Source: a virus. Taken from it: 47,578 nt of DNA. The stretch is from IMG/VR virus record IMGVR_UViG_3300031566_000073, positions 1 to 47,578 of that record. One strand, written 5' to 3'. The translations under genes were made by a program, and so were the position numbers. Positions 40,609 through 47,473 of the stretch are shown here, piece after piece (position 1 is the stretch's first letter; the number at the start of each line of letters is the position of its first letter). The notes under the pieces are model-generated. The model did not search any database. It saw only the letters and a program-made list of their open reading frames with translations, and had not been told where the DNA came from.

Positions 40609-41108
40609 CAGACTTCAATCCCCATAACCCCGAGAGCCGAAAGGGCTTCATCCAACAGCGGAGTTTTGAGCCATTCCAAACAGGCAAGCCGTTTCTCTAA
40701 ATCGCCGTGGGCATAAGTGCATTCGCCGTTGGCCTCTGGAATCAAAGTACGGCATCCATGCGGCCGATTCCTAGGAGCCAAGGCGCACCCGTCCGATTTC
40801 AAGAAGGTACATTTCCCGCCCCAACTGGCATCGAAGAGTCGCCCTTCCCGGCCCGTCACGGCTGGCCGAACAAAATAGGCTTTCCCATCGCCCGTTTCGG
40901 GCCACGGGATTTGCTCTCGCTCGGCGTCGCTTGTTCGCGGGTCACCTTCCCACCAATCGATGCCGTAGCGGCCACTTGCCAATTTCTCGGCGAGTTCTGT
41001 TGCTGAGGCAAAATCCTGGGGCCGACATTCTCCGGGGGCTCGTTGACAGCAGCGACCGCCGCACTTCGCACATAGCGCCGGATTGGAATGCTCCCCAAGG
41101 GCCGTCAT
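40608..41108 (-). CDS. YkgJ-type Cys-cluster protein
   Basis: 166 residues. CAKCGGRCCQRAPGEC at the N-terminus, then GKCTFLKSDGCAL and HGCRT: the CxxCxxxCC...C pattern of zinc/iron-chelating YkgJ proteins. Their role is unknown. Lying between nuclease and RecT-like genes, it might assist Fe-S loading into the nuclease (inference). Confidence 0.7.
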   Translation of the reverse strand: MTALGEHSNPALCAKCGGRCCQRAPGECRPQDFASATELAEKLASGRYGIDWWEGDPRTSDAEREQIPWPETGDGKAYFVRPAVTGREGRLFDASWGGKCTFLKSDGCALAPRNRPHGCRTLIPEANGECTYAHGDLEKRLACLEWLKTPLLDEALSALGVMGIEV

Positions 41109-42103
41109 GGCTTAGTCCCCTTCTTGGCTTTCGTCCGCTTGGCGATGGACGCCTTGGCGGCTTCGGTCAACGTCTCTTCGGTAAGGGGCGTGCCGTCCGC
41201 CTTGAACTTTTCGATGATGAAGTCAAGCAGTTCGACCGTGCAGCCTGTCACCGAATCGTTGATTTTGGTCTTGAGGTCTAGCAACGGGTCTTTGAACAGG
41301 TCGGCCGGCGGCTCGCTCGGCGCTTCGGCTTCGGGCTCGGCCTCGGCCGTCTCAGTTGCCACCGCCTGCCAATCCTCTGCCGTCTTGGCCTCGTGACCTA
41401 GCGCGCCCTGCTCGGCCTGTTGAACGCGCCGCTCAACCTCGTCCAGATCCGTGGGATCGCCGCCCGCGGCCTTGATGTCCTCGACGACCTTGGCCTCGAC
41501 GATGCGCGTAGCGTCCAGCGGGGCGATGGTCTGGCCCTCGAATTCCTCGGTCAGGTGGATGCCCTTCAGCACATCCGCGAAGTTGTCCCGCAGGTTGAAG
41601 CTCAGGGCGCGGTAGTACAGCATCCGTTCGGGATAGGTAATCCAGGGCGTGTCCTGGCCGTCTTTCCCGCGCTTGCCCCAGAGCTTTGCGATTTTGGCCT
41701 CTTCGATGCCAAAGATCGTGACAAGGGGTTGCTCCTGATCCGTGCGCTTGCTGGTGACGGTACAGGCCCGGTCGCCGCCCTTGAGGGTGCCCGTCCATTG
41801 GGGCGGCTTGATGTACTCGCATACGGCACTGTTCTGGACGAGGGCCTTGGCGAGGTCGCCCATGATGGTCATCTTGCCGTTGATGACCGCCATGTTTTGT
41901 AGGCTGACTATTGCCGAAAGACCCAGTTCGGCCCCGGCCTGGACAGCCACGAGAACCTTTTCGGGTGCATCAAAGCTCTTGGGCGCAAGGCCACTGATGC
42001 AGACCATCTTGGCGAACCGAAAGGCGTCCTCAAGAGTCGCCAGGACCACGCCCCTGCCGTTCATCGGAATCGCGGGCAAATGCTTCTCGCTTTCAGCTCC
42101 CAT
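41105..42103 (-). CDS. RecT-like single-strand annealing protein
   Basis: 332 residues from ATG 42103 with AAGGAGG upstream. VAVQAGAELGLSAIVSLQNMAVINGKMTIMGDLA and later ITYPERMLYYRALSFNLRDNFADVLKG match the RecT annealing core. The C-terminal third is an acidic linker (EAEPEAEAPSEPP) and a helical end, probably an interaction tail. It is paired with the Cas4-like nuclease and the Cys-cluster gene in overlapping order, a complete two-component recombination module. Confidence 0.75.
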   Translation of the reverse strand: MGAESEKHLPAIPMNGRGVVLATLEDAFRFAKMVCISGLAPKSFDAPEKVLVAVQAGAELGLSAIVSLQNMAVINGKMTIMGDLAKALVQNSAVCEYIKPPQWTGTLKGGDRACTVTSKRTDQEQPLVTIFGIEEAKIAKLWGKRGKDGQDTPWITYPERMLYYRALSFNLRDNFADVLKGIHLTEEFEGQTIAPLDATRIVEAKVVEDIKAAGGDPTDLDEVERRVQQAEQGALGHEAKTAEDWQAVATETAEAEPEAEAPSEPPADLFKDPLLDLKTKINDSVTGCTVELLDFIIEKFKADGTPLTEETLTEAAKASIAKRTKAKKGTKP

Positions 42104-42257
42104 CGTTCGCCTCCTTGGCCGACTTGGCGGCTCTTGCCGAAAACCGCACCACGCGCCCCTCGCCGTGCCAGCGCGTCGCCTGCGCCATGGCATCAGCCGC
42201 GCGCCGGAATTCCCTGCGTTCCTTGCCCGCGCGGAGGATGTAGACGATCCGCGTCAT
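42093..42257 (-). CDS. Small basic protein (54 aa)
   Basis: 54 residues: MTRIVYILRAGKERREF, then RRAADAMAQATRWHGEG and a basic tail ending SAKEANDGS. AAGGAAG is the ribosome binding site. It overlaps the RecT-like start by 11 bases. Role unknown. Confidence 0.6.
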   Translation of the reverse strand: MTRIVYILRAGKERREFRRAADAMAQATRWHGEGRVVRFSARAAKSAKEANDGS

Positions 42258-42267
42258 GGGTTCTTCC

Positions 42268-42807
42268 TTAATGGTTTATCCTGATACGTCCCTGTTCCTT
42301 ACACCATTTGCACCGGCACGGCGGCGGCGTATCTTGATCATCATCCGCCTTGCCTGACCACCGCCACCTGTCCTCCGCGCCCATGAGGACGTGGGCTGGC
42401 ACGGTGAGCCCGTTGACGATCCGGGGGTTCTGGTGGTTGAAATCCTTTTTCCGCGCAACAAAGACTTCAAAGCTGGCGAGCGCTTCTTGGTCTGTTTGGC
42501 CGACATCAAAGGTCCAGTGATTAAACCATCCCAAGCACCATGTTTCGCGCTCAACAAAGATTGCTATGATTATTGCATCTGCCGCACCATTCCTAGTGGG
42601 TTGGAATTGAGCCCACCACCGCTCGGCATCTTCGAAAACCCCGTCCATAGTTGGTTCCTCGCGGAACATGATTGTATGACTTGTCGAGTTTCGGATTTTC
42701 CCTGCCGGGACGCCCTCCGTCTGCCACGGCGCGGCGTTATAATTCGGCTTCATGTCTTCAATCCAACGAGCAAGAATTCTGTAAACTGGATATGTCGGCT
42801 CGCTCAT
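42268..42807 (-). CDS. Hypothetical protein (179 aa)
   Basis: 179 residues from MSEPTYPVYRILARWIE, with a Trp-rich centre and two Cys pairs near the C-terminus (CRCKWC). Its AAGGAG directly follows the closing helix of the RNA element at 42821-42997, so translation may be controlled by that RNA. Confidence 0.6.
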   Translation of the reverse strand: MSEPTYPVYRILARWIEDMKPNYNAAPWQTEGVPAGKIRNSTSHTIMFREEPTMDGVFEDAERWWAQFQPTRNGAADAIIIAIFVERETWCLGWFNHWTFDVGQTDQEALASFEVFVARKKDFNHQNPRIVNGLTVPAHVLMGAEDRWRWSGKADDDQDTPPPCRCKWCKEQGRIRINH

Positions 42808-42820
42808 GGCATTCTCCTTA

Positions 42821-42997
42821 TAGAGCGGCCCGGCCGGATTCCCCACCCGGCTCCCGCCACGCGTCATTATGCCTGCGTTCTAGGTTTTCCCTCCGGTGCC
42901 GAGCGTCCATTAAGGTTCGGCAGACCTTGACGCCCTACCCGGCTAGGGCCGCGTGGCGCTTCAGGCTCCTGTCGCTGCCGCGACACGGGCCGCTCTA
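42821..42997 (-). ncRNA. Structured RNA element, copy 1
   Basis: 177-base non-coding element on the minus strand. A 12-bp perfect stem, TAGAGCGGCCCG/CGGGCCGCTCTA, closes it. Immediately inside is a 6-bp hairpin with loop GGCA (TGTCGC/GCGACA). A 9-bp long-range helix (CGCCACGCG/CGCGTGGCG) encloses two to three hairpins, including GCCCTA/TAGGGC. It sits between a stop codon and the SD of the gene at 42807. Copy 2 is at 45057-45122. Confidence 0.6.
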
Positions 42998-42998
42998 T

Positions 42999-43187
42999 TC
43001 ACTTGTCAGCCGCCTCGAACTCCAGAACCGCCTTGCGAACCCTCTCCCGCTCGCGGGGGCAATCGCACTTGCCATCAGCTATTTGGCACCAACTGATTGC
43101 ACAGTAATGGTCGTATGTCGCCTTGCGGCCTCTTGTCGGCCTTGCAAAGGGGCACTGGCCGACCGCACATCGCGCTATCTCACGCAC
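42999..43187 (-). CDS. CPFARP small protein, paralogue 2
   Basis: 62 residues from GTG 43187 behind AGGAGG: CAVGQCPFARP, YCAISWC and CDCPRERERVRKAVLEFE. It is closely related to the gene just upstream (43180-43380), a tandem duplicate. The last codons (ADK and TGA) form the flank of the RNA element. Confidence 0.65.
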   Translation of the reverse strand: MREIARCAVGQCPFARPTRGRKATYDHYCAISWCQIADGKCDCPRERERVRKAVLEFEAADK

Positions 43188-43380
43188 GGGAAACCTCCTC
43201 GAAGTCCAAGACGAGCTTGCGCACGCCTTCGCGCTCGCTCGGGCAATCACATAGGCCAGGCTTCAGATAACCACAGTGGATTACGCACCAAATCATGTTC
43301 TTGGCAACCTCATCGCGCGTGAACGGCGACGGCCTTGCAAACGGGCACTCGCCCAAGGCACATTTCATGATTTCTCGCAT
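43180..43380 (-). CDS. CPFARP small protein, paralogue 1
   Basis: 66 residues: MREIMKCALGECPFARPSP, WCVIHCGYLKPGLCDCPSE and EGVRKLVLDFEE. Six Cys are conserved with paralogue 2 and both end in a VRK-VL-FE helix. Metal binding is likely. It overlaps paralogue 2 by 8 bases. Confidence 0.7.
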   Translation of the reverse strand: MREIMKCALGECPFARPSPFTRDEVAKNMIWCVIHCGYLKPGLCDCPSEREGVRKLVLDFEEVSRA

Positions 43381-43748
43381 GGCTTGTCCTTTCGGTTCGC
43401 CCACTCGCTGAACATCCTGTCCCACCGCTCCTTGCCCTGAATCCGATAGAGGGCGTCCACGGCATTGTCGAGAAAGACTTCTACCCGCTGATACAGTTCC
43501 TCCAACGTGCCGTCGAAGCCCTCAAGTTCGGCGGCCGCATTGGAGCAAATGTTCTGGCCAATGGCATCGAGCAGCAGGGCCAAGGTCTCCGCGCGGGCCT
43601 TGACGTAACAGGGCTCGCAGGCATCGCCGATACGCTCAATCGAATGCGTCTCGCGTTCGAGGATTTCCCGTTCGCAGACTGCGCAGAGCGTGTACCCCGG
43701 CTTGCACAGCGGCGGGGGTTCGACTTTGTAATCGAAGTGCTCAGGCAT
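43365..43748 (-). CDS. Zinc-ribbon protein with helical C-terminus
   Basis: 127 residues. LCAVCERE and CEPCYVKA form a four-Cys zinc ribbon (about 22-51), followed by helices. Coupled by short overlap to the coiled-coil gene upstream; the junction GACGATGCCTGA also recurs elsewhere. Confidence 0.65.
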   Translation of the reverse strand: MPEHFDYKVEPPPLCKPGYTLCAVCEREILERETHSIERIGDACEPCYVKARAETLALLLDAIGQNICSNAAAELEGFDGTLEELYQRVEVFLDNAVDALYRIQGKERWDRMFSEWANRKDKPCEKS

Positions 43749-44397
43749 CGTCGTCCTCCTCGCCGCACAGTTTGATGCGGCCGCGCGAGTCGAGTTCTAG
43801 CGGCGGATCGTCATCGTCGGGCCCGATATTTTCGACGCGCGAGAGCATGCCTAGTCCGTCGATGTATGCGACGATCCATCCAGCCGCCTCTGCGGCGTCG
43901 CGGGCGCTTTTCACAACCTCGTTGTATTCTGTCTCTCGTGTCAGCAGGGGAACGCCGTTCTGCTCGTCGAGCAGGTCCAGAATGGCTATCCGCAACCGCC
44001 TCACAAGTCCCTGCAGCCGTTCGACTTCGCAAGCCAAACAGTCACCACCGTGGAATTTGTCTCGATGGTCGGGGCACAGCGGCATCCGGTCTAGTTGCTC
44101 GGCCTTCTTTTGCAGTTTCACGTTCTCGGCCTTGAGCGGCCGATACGCTGCCCACGCATAGCCGGAAAGCCAGCAATCGTGCATGGTGTCCGGCGGTTCG
44201 TCGGCATCGGATTTGCCATCTTCGTAGGCGTTATACCCGGCATTGAACTCGACTGCCTCCTCGGAGAAGCCATTGATTTTGCCTTGCAGCCTCTCCACCT
44301 CGGCGCGGAGTTCCTTAATCCAAGCATGCGCCGTCGGCAAGTCTATCGGTAGACCCTCATGGGCGGCGGCAAGTTGCGATTTGGTTATTCCTGGCAT
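43741..44397 (-). CDS. Coiled-coil protein with Cys/His middle
   Basis: 218 residues from ATG 44397 with GGGAGGGG upstream. Charged coiled coils (KELRAEVERLQGKI; KAENVKLQKKAEQL) bracket a region with NAGYNAYEDGK and CWLSGYAWAAY, like Rmf-type phage proteins, and a later CPDHRDKFHGGDCLAC metal-like knuckle. The C-terminus is acidic. Confidence 0.6.
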   Translation of the reverse strand: MPGITKSQLAAAHEGLPIDLPTAHAWIKELRAEVERLQGKINGFSEEAVEFNAGYNAYEDGKSDADEPPDTMHDCWLSGYAWAAYRPLKAENVKLQKKAEQLDRMPLCPDHRDKFHGGDCLACEVERLQGLVRRLRIAILDLLDEQNGVPLLTRETEYNEVVKSARDAAEAAGWIVAYIDGLGMLSRVENIGPDDDDPPLELDSRGRIKLCGEEDDDA

Positions 44398-44408
44398 GTC
44401 CCCTCCCT

Positions 44409-44696
44409 TCATAGGCACCAGCACGCGACCGCCCACAAGGCAACGATGCCCGCAGCGGCCATCAAAACGGCCCACAGAACGGTGTCCTCGCGGATGGCCG
44501 GCAGCTTGGCCGCGCGGTAGAACTCCCGCGCCCGGTGCTCAGCGTATGCATCGCGCGCCACGCCGAGTTCCCATGCAGTCAGGTGCGAGCGATAAAGTGG
44601 CGGTGCGGGGAGCGTCCCCCGCAGTGCCGGGTGGGGCCTACACCGGCTTTGTGCTGCCCGGTTCGGTCCCAAGCTATCAGTTGCATCGCGCTTCAT
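44409..44696 (-). CDS. Tail-anchored membrane protein
   Basis: 95 residues. A basic N-terminal half is followed by one C-terminal transmembrane helix (VLWAVLMAAAGIVALWAVACW). AGGAG is 7 bases upstream. Probably inserted in the inner membrane with its N-terminus in the cytoplasm. Confidence 0.55.
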   Translation of the reverse strand: MKRDATDSLGPNRAAQSRCRPHPALRGTLPAPPLYRSHLTAWELGVARDAYAEHRAREFYRAAKLPAIREDTVLWAVLMAAAGIVALWAVACWCL

Positions 44697-44705
44697 GGCT
44701 TGCTC

Positions 44706-45041
44706 CTATCGGACTCGGATCATCAGGGCGTCGGCCTCACGGGTTGTGGGCTCGGCGTTGACCTCATCAATGAGCTTGCCGATTTCGTTGCACCAGCGAA
44801 CAGCAGCGTCCTCTGACACAAAGGTGTAGCAAGCCGCGATATTGTCATGCGAGCGGCCCCCCCCGCGAATCCACAGAGTGAATCCGTCGATAGCAGGACA
44901 GTATGCGGATTTGATGGCCCAGTCGCCGTTTCGGGCGACCGTGCGCTCCAGGAAGTCTGAGCTTCGCAACGACTCGTCCTGATAGAGCACCTTGACCGTC
45001 ACACATCGGCCGCAACGCCAGATTGCCACGTCGAGTTTCAT
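44706..45041 (-). CDS. Hypothetical protein downstream of RNA copy 2
   Basis: 111 residues with a two-Cys start (WRCGRCVTVKV) and a mixed alpha/beta pattern. Its AAGGAG ribosome binding site directly follows the structured RNA copy 2, as for the gene at 42807. No family recognised. Confidence 0.6.
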   Translation of the reverse strand: MKLDVAIWRCGRCVTVKVLYQDESLRSSDFLERTVARNGDWAIKSAYCPAIDGFTLWIRGGGRSHDNIAACYTFVSEDAAVRWCNEIGKLIDEVNAEPTTREADALMIRVR

Positions 45042-45056
45042 GGTTTGCTCCTTATG

Positions 45057-45122
45057 GGGCCGTGCGTTTGGGTACTTCTGGAGACTGCCTCCGCCAAGTC
45101 CCTGCCGGGACTCGCACGGCCC
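45057..45122 (-). ncRNA. Structured RNA element, copy 2
   Basis: 66-base element on the minus strand. A 10-bp perfect stem, GGGCCGTGCG/CGCACGGCCC, closes it; just inside is a 6-bp hairpin with loop GGCA (AGTCCC/GGGACT) and a GGAG/CTCC hairpin. The flanks match copy 1: TGACAAGTGAATA before and ATAAGGAG after. The helices differ in sequence from copy 1 but keep pairing. Confidence 0.6.
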
Positions 45123-45140
45123 TATTCACTTGTCAAAACA

Positions 45141-45181
45141 GTGGGCGCGGCCAGAGCGGACCCTCGTGAACCGCGCCCCAC
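45141..45181 (-). ncRNA. Strong hairpin upstream of RNA copy 2
   Basis: On the minus strand GTGGGGCGCGG and CCGCGCCCAC pair with one bulged G over a 20-base loop. A further 7-bp hairpin (CCTGAGC/GCTCGGG) precedes it. Together with copy 2 it fills a 192-base intergenic region. No T-run. Confidence 0.45.
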
Positions 45182-45233
45182 ATCCCGCAACCCGAGCGCA
45201 CGCGGCTCAGGCATGTAAGAATCGCAGAAGATG

Positions 45234-45428
45234 CTAGATGGGAAACAGGCGATGTTCCTTGCTGTCATCGAGCAAGGCGCCAACGTGGTCCGTACACGCC
45301 TCTGTGTACTCGCCGCGGCCTGGGTCGCCCCAGATTTCCCATTTGGCCTCGTTCTGACAACCTGCCGGATTCGGCTTGCCCTGCTCTTCGTCAGGAATGA
45401 AGCAGCAAAGTCTCTTTTCAGTTGCCAT
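45234..45428 (-). CDS. Small Cys-rich phage protein (64 aa)
   Basis: 64 residues: MATEKRLCCFIPDEEQ, then AGCQNEAKWEIWG and YTEACTDHVGALL. A Cys/His set plausible for metal binding. Its GGGAGAGG lies in a small hairpin (CTCT/AGAG), which may modulate translation. Confidence 0.6.
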   Translation of the reverse strand: MATEKRLCCFIPDEEQGKPNPAGCQNEAKWEIWGDPGRGEYTEACTDHVGALLDDSKEHRLFPI

Positions 45429-45447
45429 TGGACCTCTCCCAAAGAGT

Positions 45448-45479
45448 GGGGGCCGCCGGGTGCAATTCCGGCGACCCCC
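45448..45479 (-). ncRNA. 12-bp hairpin before the 64-aa gene
   Basis: On the minus strand GGGGGTCGCCGG and CCGGCGGCCCCC pair with one U-G wobble over an 8-base loop. No T-run follows. It may slow transcription or protect the mRNA. Confidence 0.5.
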
Positions 45480-45512
45480 GGGCCGAAAGAACGGACGACG
45501 GCTATGAACAGG

Positions 45513-45806
45513 TTATGAGCCAGCGGCCTCGCCGAAAACCGGCGGCAACTGGACACTTGGGAATGTGATGGCAGGCATGTGCTGTAAGTGTTGGTAATGC
45601 AGCCACTTGGCGAATACTGCCGAGTTCCGCTCTTCCGCCCTGGCGTTGACGGCCTCGCGGGTGAAGTCGGCCTGGAACCGCTCGTGGCGCTCCAAAAGAG
45701 CTTCGGGCGTGGCGCCAATCGCTTGCGCGATTCGGCGGGCTCGTCGCATACAACGCCAGCAGAGAACGCCTCGTGCTGCGGCCCCGCACAGGCGGCAGAC
45801 TGGCAT
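45513..45806 (-). CDS. Zinc-ribbon helical protein
   Basis: 97 residues from MPVCRLCGAAARGVLCWRCMRR; a four-Cys ribbon followed by a basic helix and LLERHERFQADFTREAVNARAEER. The start at 45806 has AGGA upstream at a longer distance than usual; an ATG at 45836 has none. First gene after the promoter at 46024. Confidence 0.55.
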   Translation of the reverse strand: MPVCRLCGAAARGVLCWRCMRRARRIAQAIGATPEALLERHERFQADFTREAVNARAEERNSAVFAKWLHYQHLQHMPAITFPSVQLPPVFGEAAGS

Positions 45807-45897
45807 TCGGGACGATCCTGGCCCCCGTAGAGACATAACGTGGTGGAGTCAGCATTGTTCCGGCGAATCCTAGAAATCTGCACATGGGGGAACATCG

Positions 45898-45976
45898 TTT
45901 CGGCCCTCCGTCCCGGTTGTCCGCCCTAAACCCCCTAGGCGGCAGGAACGTCACTTCTGAGCTAGTAGGGCCGAAA
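45898..45976 (-). ncRNA. Structured 5' leader with 10-bp closing stem
   Basis: In the ~210-base leader between the promoter and the gene at 45806, minus-strand TTTCGGCCCT (45967-45976) pairs with AGGGCCGAAA (45898-45907), closing a 59-base interior with further pairing (CCGCC/GGCGG). It may regulate the early transcript. Confidence 0.45.
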
Positions 45977-46023
45977 TCCTCGCAAAGCGACATACATTAT
46001 CGGACTATAGGCCCTGCCAAAGA

Positions 46024-46052
46024 ATACTACGCGCGGCCGGTGCCAGAGTCAA
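46024..46052 (-). promoter_or_regulatory. Sigma70-like promoter (minus strand)
   Basis: TTGACT at 46047-46052 and TAGTAT at 46024-46029 are separated by exactly 17 bases. The -35 overlaps the stop of the 35-residue gene. It would drive the structured leader and the downstream accessory array. Confidence 0.7.
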
Positions 46053-46156
46053 GGGGCTTTCCGGCCTTTGCGGCGGCGATAGCGGCGTGATGGGGGTCGG
46101 ATGAAAAGAATCGTCACCCCCTTGAGCCACTTCGGTGTTCTGTGATTCATGCTCAT
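46049..46156 (-). CDS. Basic microprotein (35 aa)
   Basis: 35 residues: MSMNHRTPKWLKGVTILFIR, then a very Arg-rich tail. The start overlaps the upstream stop as ATGA, with GGAG 7 bases before. Its stop is within the promoter -35. Confidence 0.5.
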   Translation of the reverse strand: MSMNHRTPKWLKGVTILFIRPPSRRYRRRKGRKAP

Positions 46157-46455
46157 GGCTTCTCCTCTCCTGCCCCAGAGTCAAGGGGCGATTCGGGCAC
46201 CCTGCGGAAGACTTCGTCTGTTGCCACAAGGGCTTCCGTTAAGCGAATAGAGACCATCCCTTGCCTGCGCTCTGCCTTCAGCGTGTCGGCGACGACCGTT
46301 GCCAATTGTTGGTAGGCACCCAGAAGACTCTCCAGGGCATTGACCTCATCGAGCAGCCATGATTCTAAATTCATTGTGGTTTGCCCGCACTCTAGTTCAT
46401 GTTGGTGGCGCAGCCGAAGCTCGCGCCTAGTGAATGTCGGTCCTCCGTTGCTCAT
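46153..46455 (-). CDS. Hypothetical helical protein (100 aa)
   Basis: 100 residues, mainly helical (WLLDEVNALESLLGAYQQLATVV), ending in AGEEKP. Its upstream and downstream gene junctions share the sequence GAGGAGAAGCCATGAGCA. Role unknown. Confidence 0.55.
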   Translation of the reverse strand: MSNGGPTFTRRELRLRHQHELECGQTTMNLESWLLDEVNALESLLGAYQQLATVVADTLKAERRQGMVSIRLTEALVATDEVFRRVPESPLDSGAGEEKP

Positions 46456-46814
46456 GGCTTCTCCTCTGCCGCGTTCGCGGCCCGTGCAAATTGCTCAGTT
46501 ACCGGCCAAACTTCAACCTCGCGGGTGTTGATAAGCTTCCGCGCCCCCTTCTCCCCGGTCCACCTTTCCACCACACACTCGGCTACGATTACGCCGCTGG
46601 CGACTGCCAAGGCGCGATAAATGCGGCCTTCGTATGAGCGGTCATATCGAGGTGGTTTTTCTGTGGGATTTGCAACCGCCGCGGGCGGCGAGAGAAAACC
46701 GTCATAGCCTGAATCGCGCGGCGCGAAAAGGTTGCTGAGAAAGCCGAAATCGTCAGTATTCAGGCGAACACCCCGCGTCACGATGAAATATTCGCCGGGC
46801 TCAATCTCAGGCAT
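46452..46814 (-). CDS. Hypothetical protein (120 aa)
   Basis: 120 residues beginning MPEIEPGEYFIVTRGVRL, probably alpha/beta, ending AAEEKP. It overlaps the XRE gene by 8 bases. Confidence 0.55.
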   Translation of the reverse strand: MPEIEPGEYFIVTRGVRLNTDDFGFLSNLFAPRDSGYDGFLSPPAAVANPTEKPPRYDRSYEGRIYRALAVASGVIVAECVVERWTGEKGARKLINTREVEVWPVTEQFARAANAAEEKP

Positions 46815-47055
46815 CGTCGGCCCCCTCTGCCCCCTTCGCGGTCATGGCCCTCTGGGCCTCCCCCATCAAGCGCACGTCCTCAATCGTCAGGCCCAGGGCC
46901 TTGGCGAGCTTCCCGGCCGTACTCGGCCGAATCCGGCGACCGTAGGCGACCGCAGCATGGCAGGTTTGGTAGCTGATACCGGCGGCCTGGGCAAGCGCCC
47001 GGATCGTCATGCCGTGGTCATAGATGTAGAGCGCAAACGGCTTTGCGTCAGGCAT
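46807..47055 (-). CDS. XRE-family (Cro/CI-type) transcription regulator
   Basis: 82 residues. MTIRALAQAAGISYQTCHAAVAYGRRI (about residues 16-42) is a typical five-helix HTH core, followed by PSTAGKLAKALGLTIEDVRL. No C-terminal oligomerisation or cleavage domain, so it is Cro-like in size. It could act on the promoter at 46024 or on one outside the window. Confidence 0.75.
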   Translation of the reverse strand: MPDAKPFALYIYDHGMTIRALAQAAGISYQTCHAAVAYGRRIRPSTAGKLAKALGLTIEDVRLMGEAQRAMTAKGAEGADDA

Positions 47056-47473
47056 CGGATTCCCTCCTGGCCTTGGCGATGGCGGCGCGGATGTCGCGCA
47101 CGGCCTTGGCTGTTATGACAATCTCGACCAAGGCCCCATCATCCAGGCCGTCCGTATCGGGCATGATGCTGTCCAGATACAGAGCGTTCTCATGATGGTC
47201 CGGCGCGGCGGCGATGAGCGCGGCGTTGGCCTTGTCCTCATCGCCGAATCCCTTGATGTACGGACCCAAGGCCAGATTGCTCGAAAGGTAGTCCGAGTAA
47301 AACTCGGCCTTGATACTGGGGGCAACATCGCCCGCGCCCCGCCAGTAGAGGCGATCAAAGACCCCGCGCGCCACCTTGCGCGGAGTATCCAGCGCGCACG
47401 ACCGGCAAAGCGCCTGCCGCTTGCTCGGGTAGTACTGAACATTCCGCTCGTCACCGCAGATTCGGCAAGCCAT
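47048..47473 (-). CDS. Ea22-like phage protein with zinc ribbon
   Basis: 141 residues from ATG 47473. CRICGDERNVQYYPSKRQALCRSCALDTPRKV is a four-Cys ribbon seen in a widespread phage family; the C-terminal half contains KANAALIAAAPDHHENAL, like Ea22-type early proteins. Upstream is an AAAGGG ribosome binding site. The zinc ribbon/Ea22 assignment is by pattern. Confidence 0.65.
   Translation of the reverse strand: MACRICGDERNVQYYPSKRQALCRSCALDTPRKVARGVFDRLYWRGAGDVAPSIKAEFYSDYLSSNLALGPYIKGFGDEDKANAALIAAAPDHHENALYLDSIMPDTDGLDDGALVEIVITAKAVRDIRAAIAKARRESDA

Noticed and set aside
42821-45122. tRNA or tmRNA genes in the structured intergenic regions
   Set aside because: No cloverleaf with T-loop or anticodon arm; closing stems are 10-12 bp and the first inner hairpin has a 4-base GGCA loop.
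42821-45122. Hammerhead or other small ribozyme
   Set aside because: The conserved hammerhead core (CUGAUGA and GAAA) is absent, and I could not fit the twister or hatchet cores.
45502-45993. Minus frames 45502-45993 and 45122-45895
   Set aside because: They overlap better-supported zinc-ribbon genes in other frames and read as Arg/Ser/Pro-rich shadow with structured non-coding DNA.
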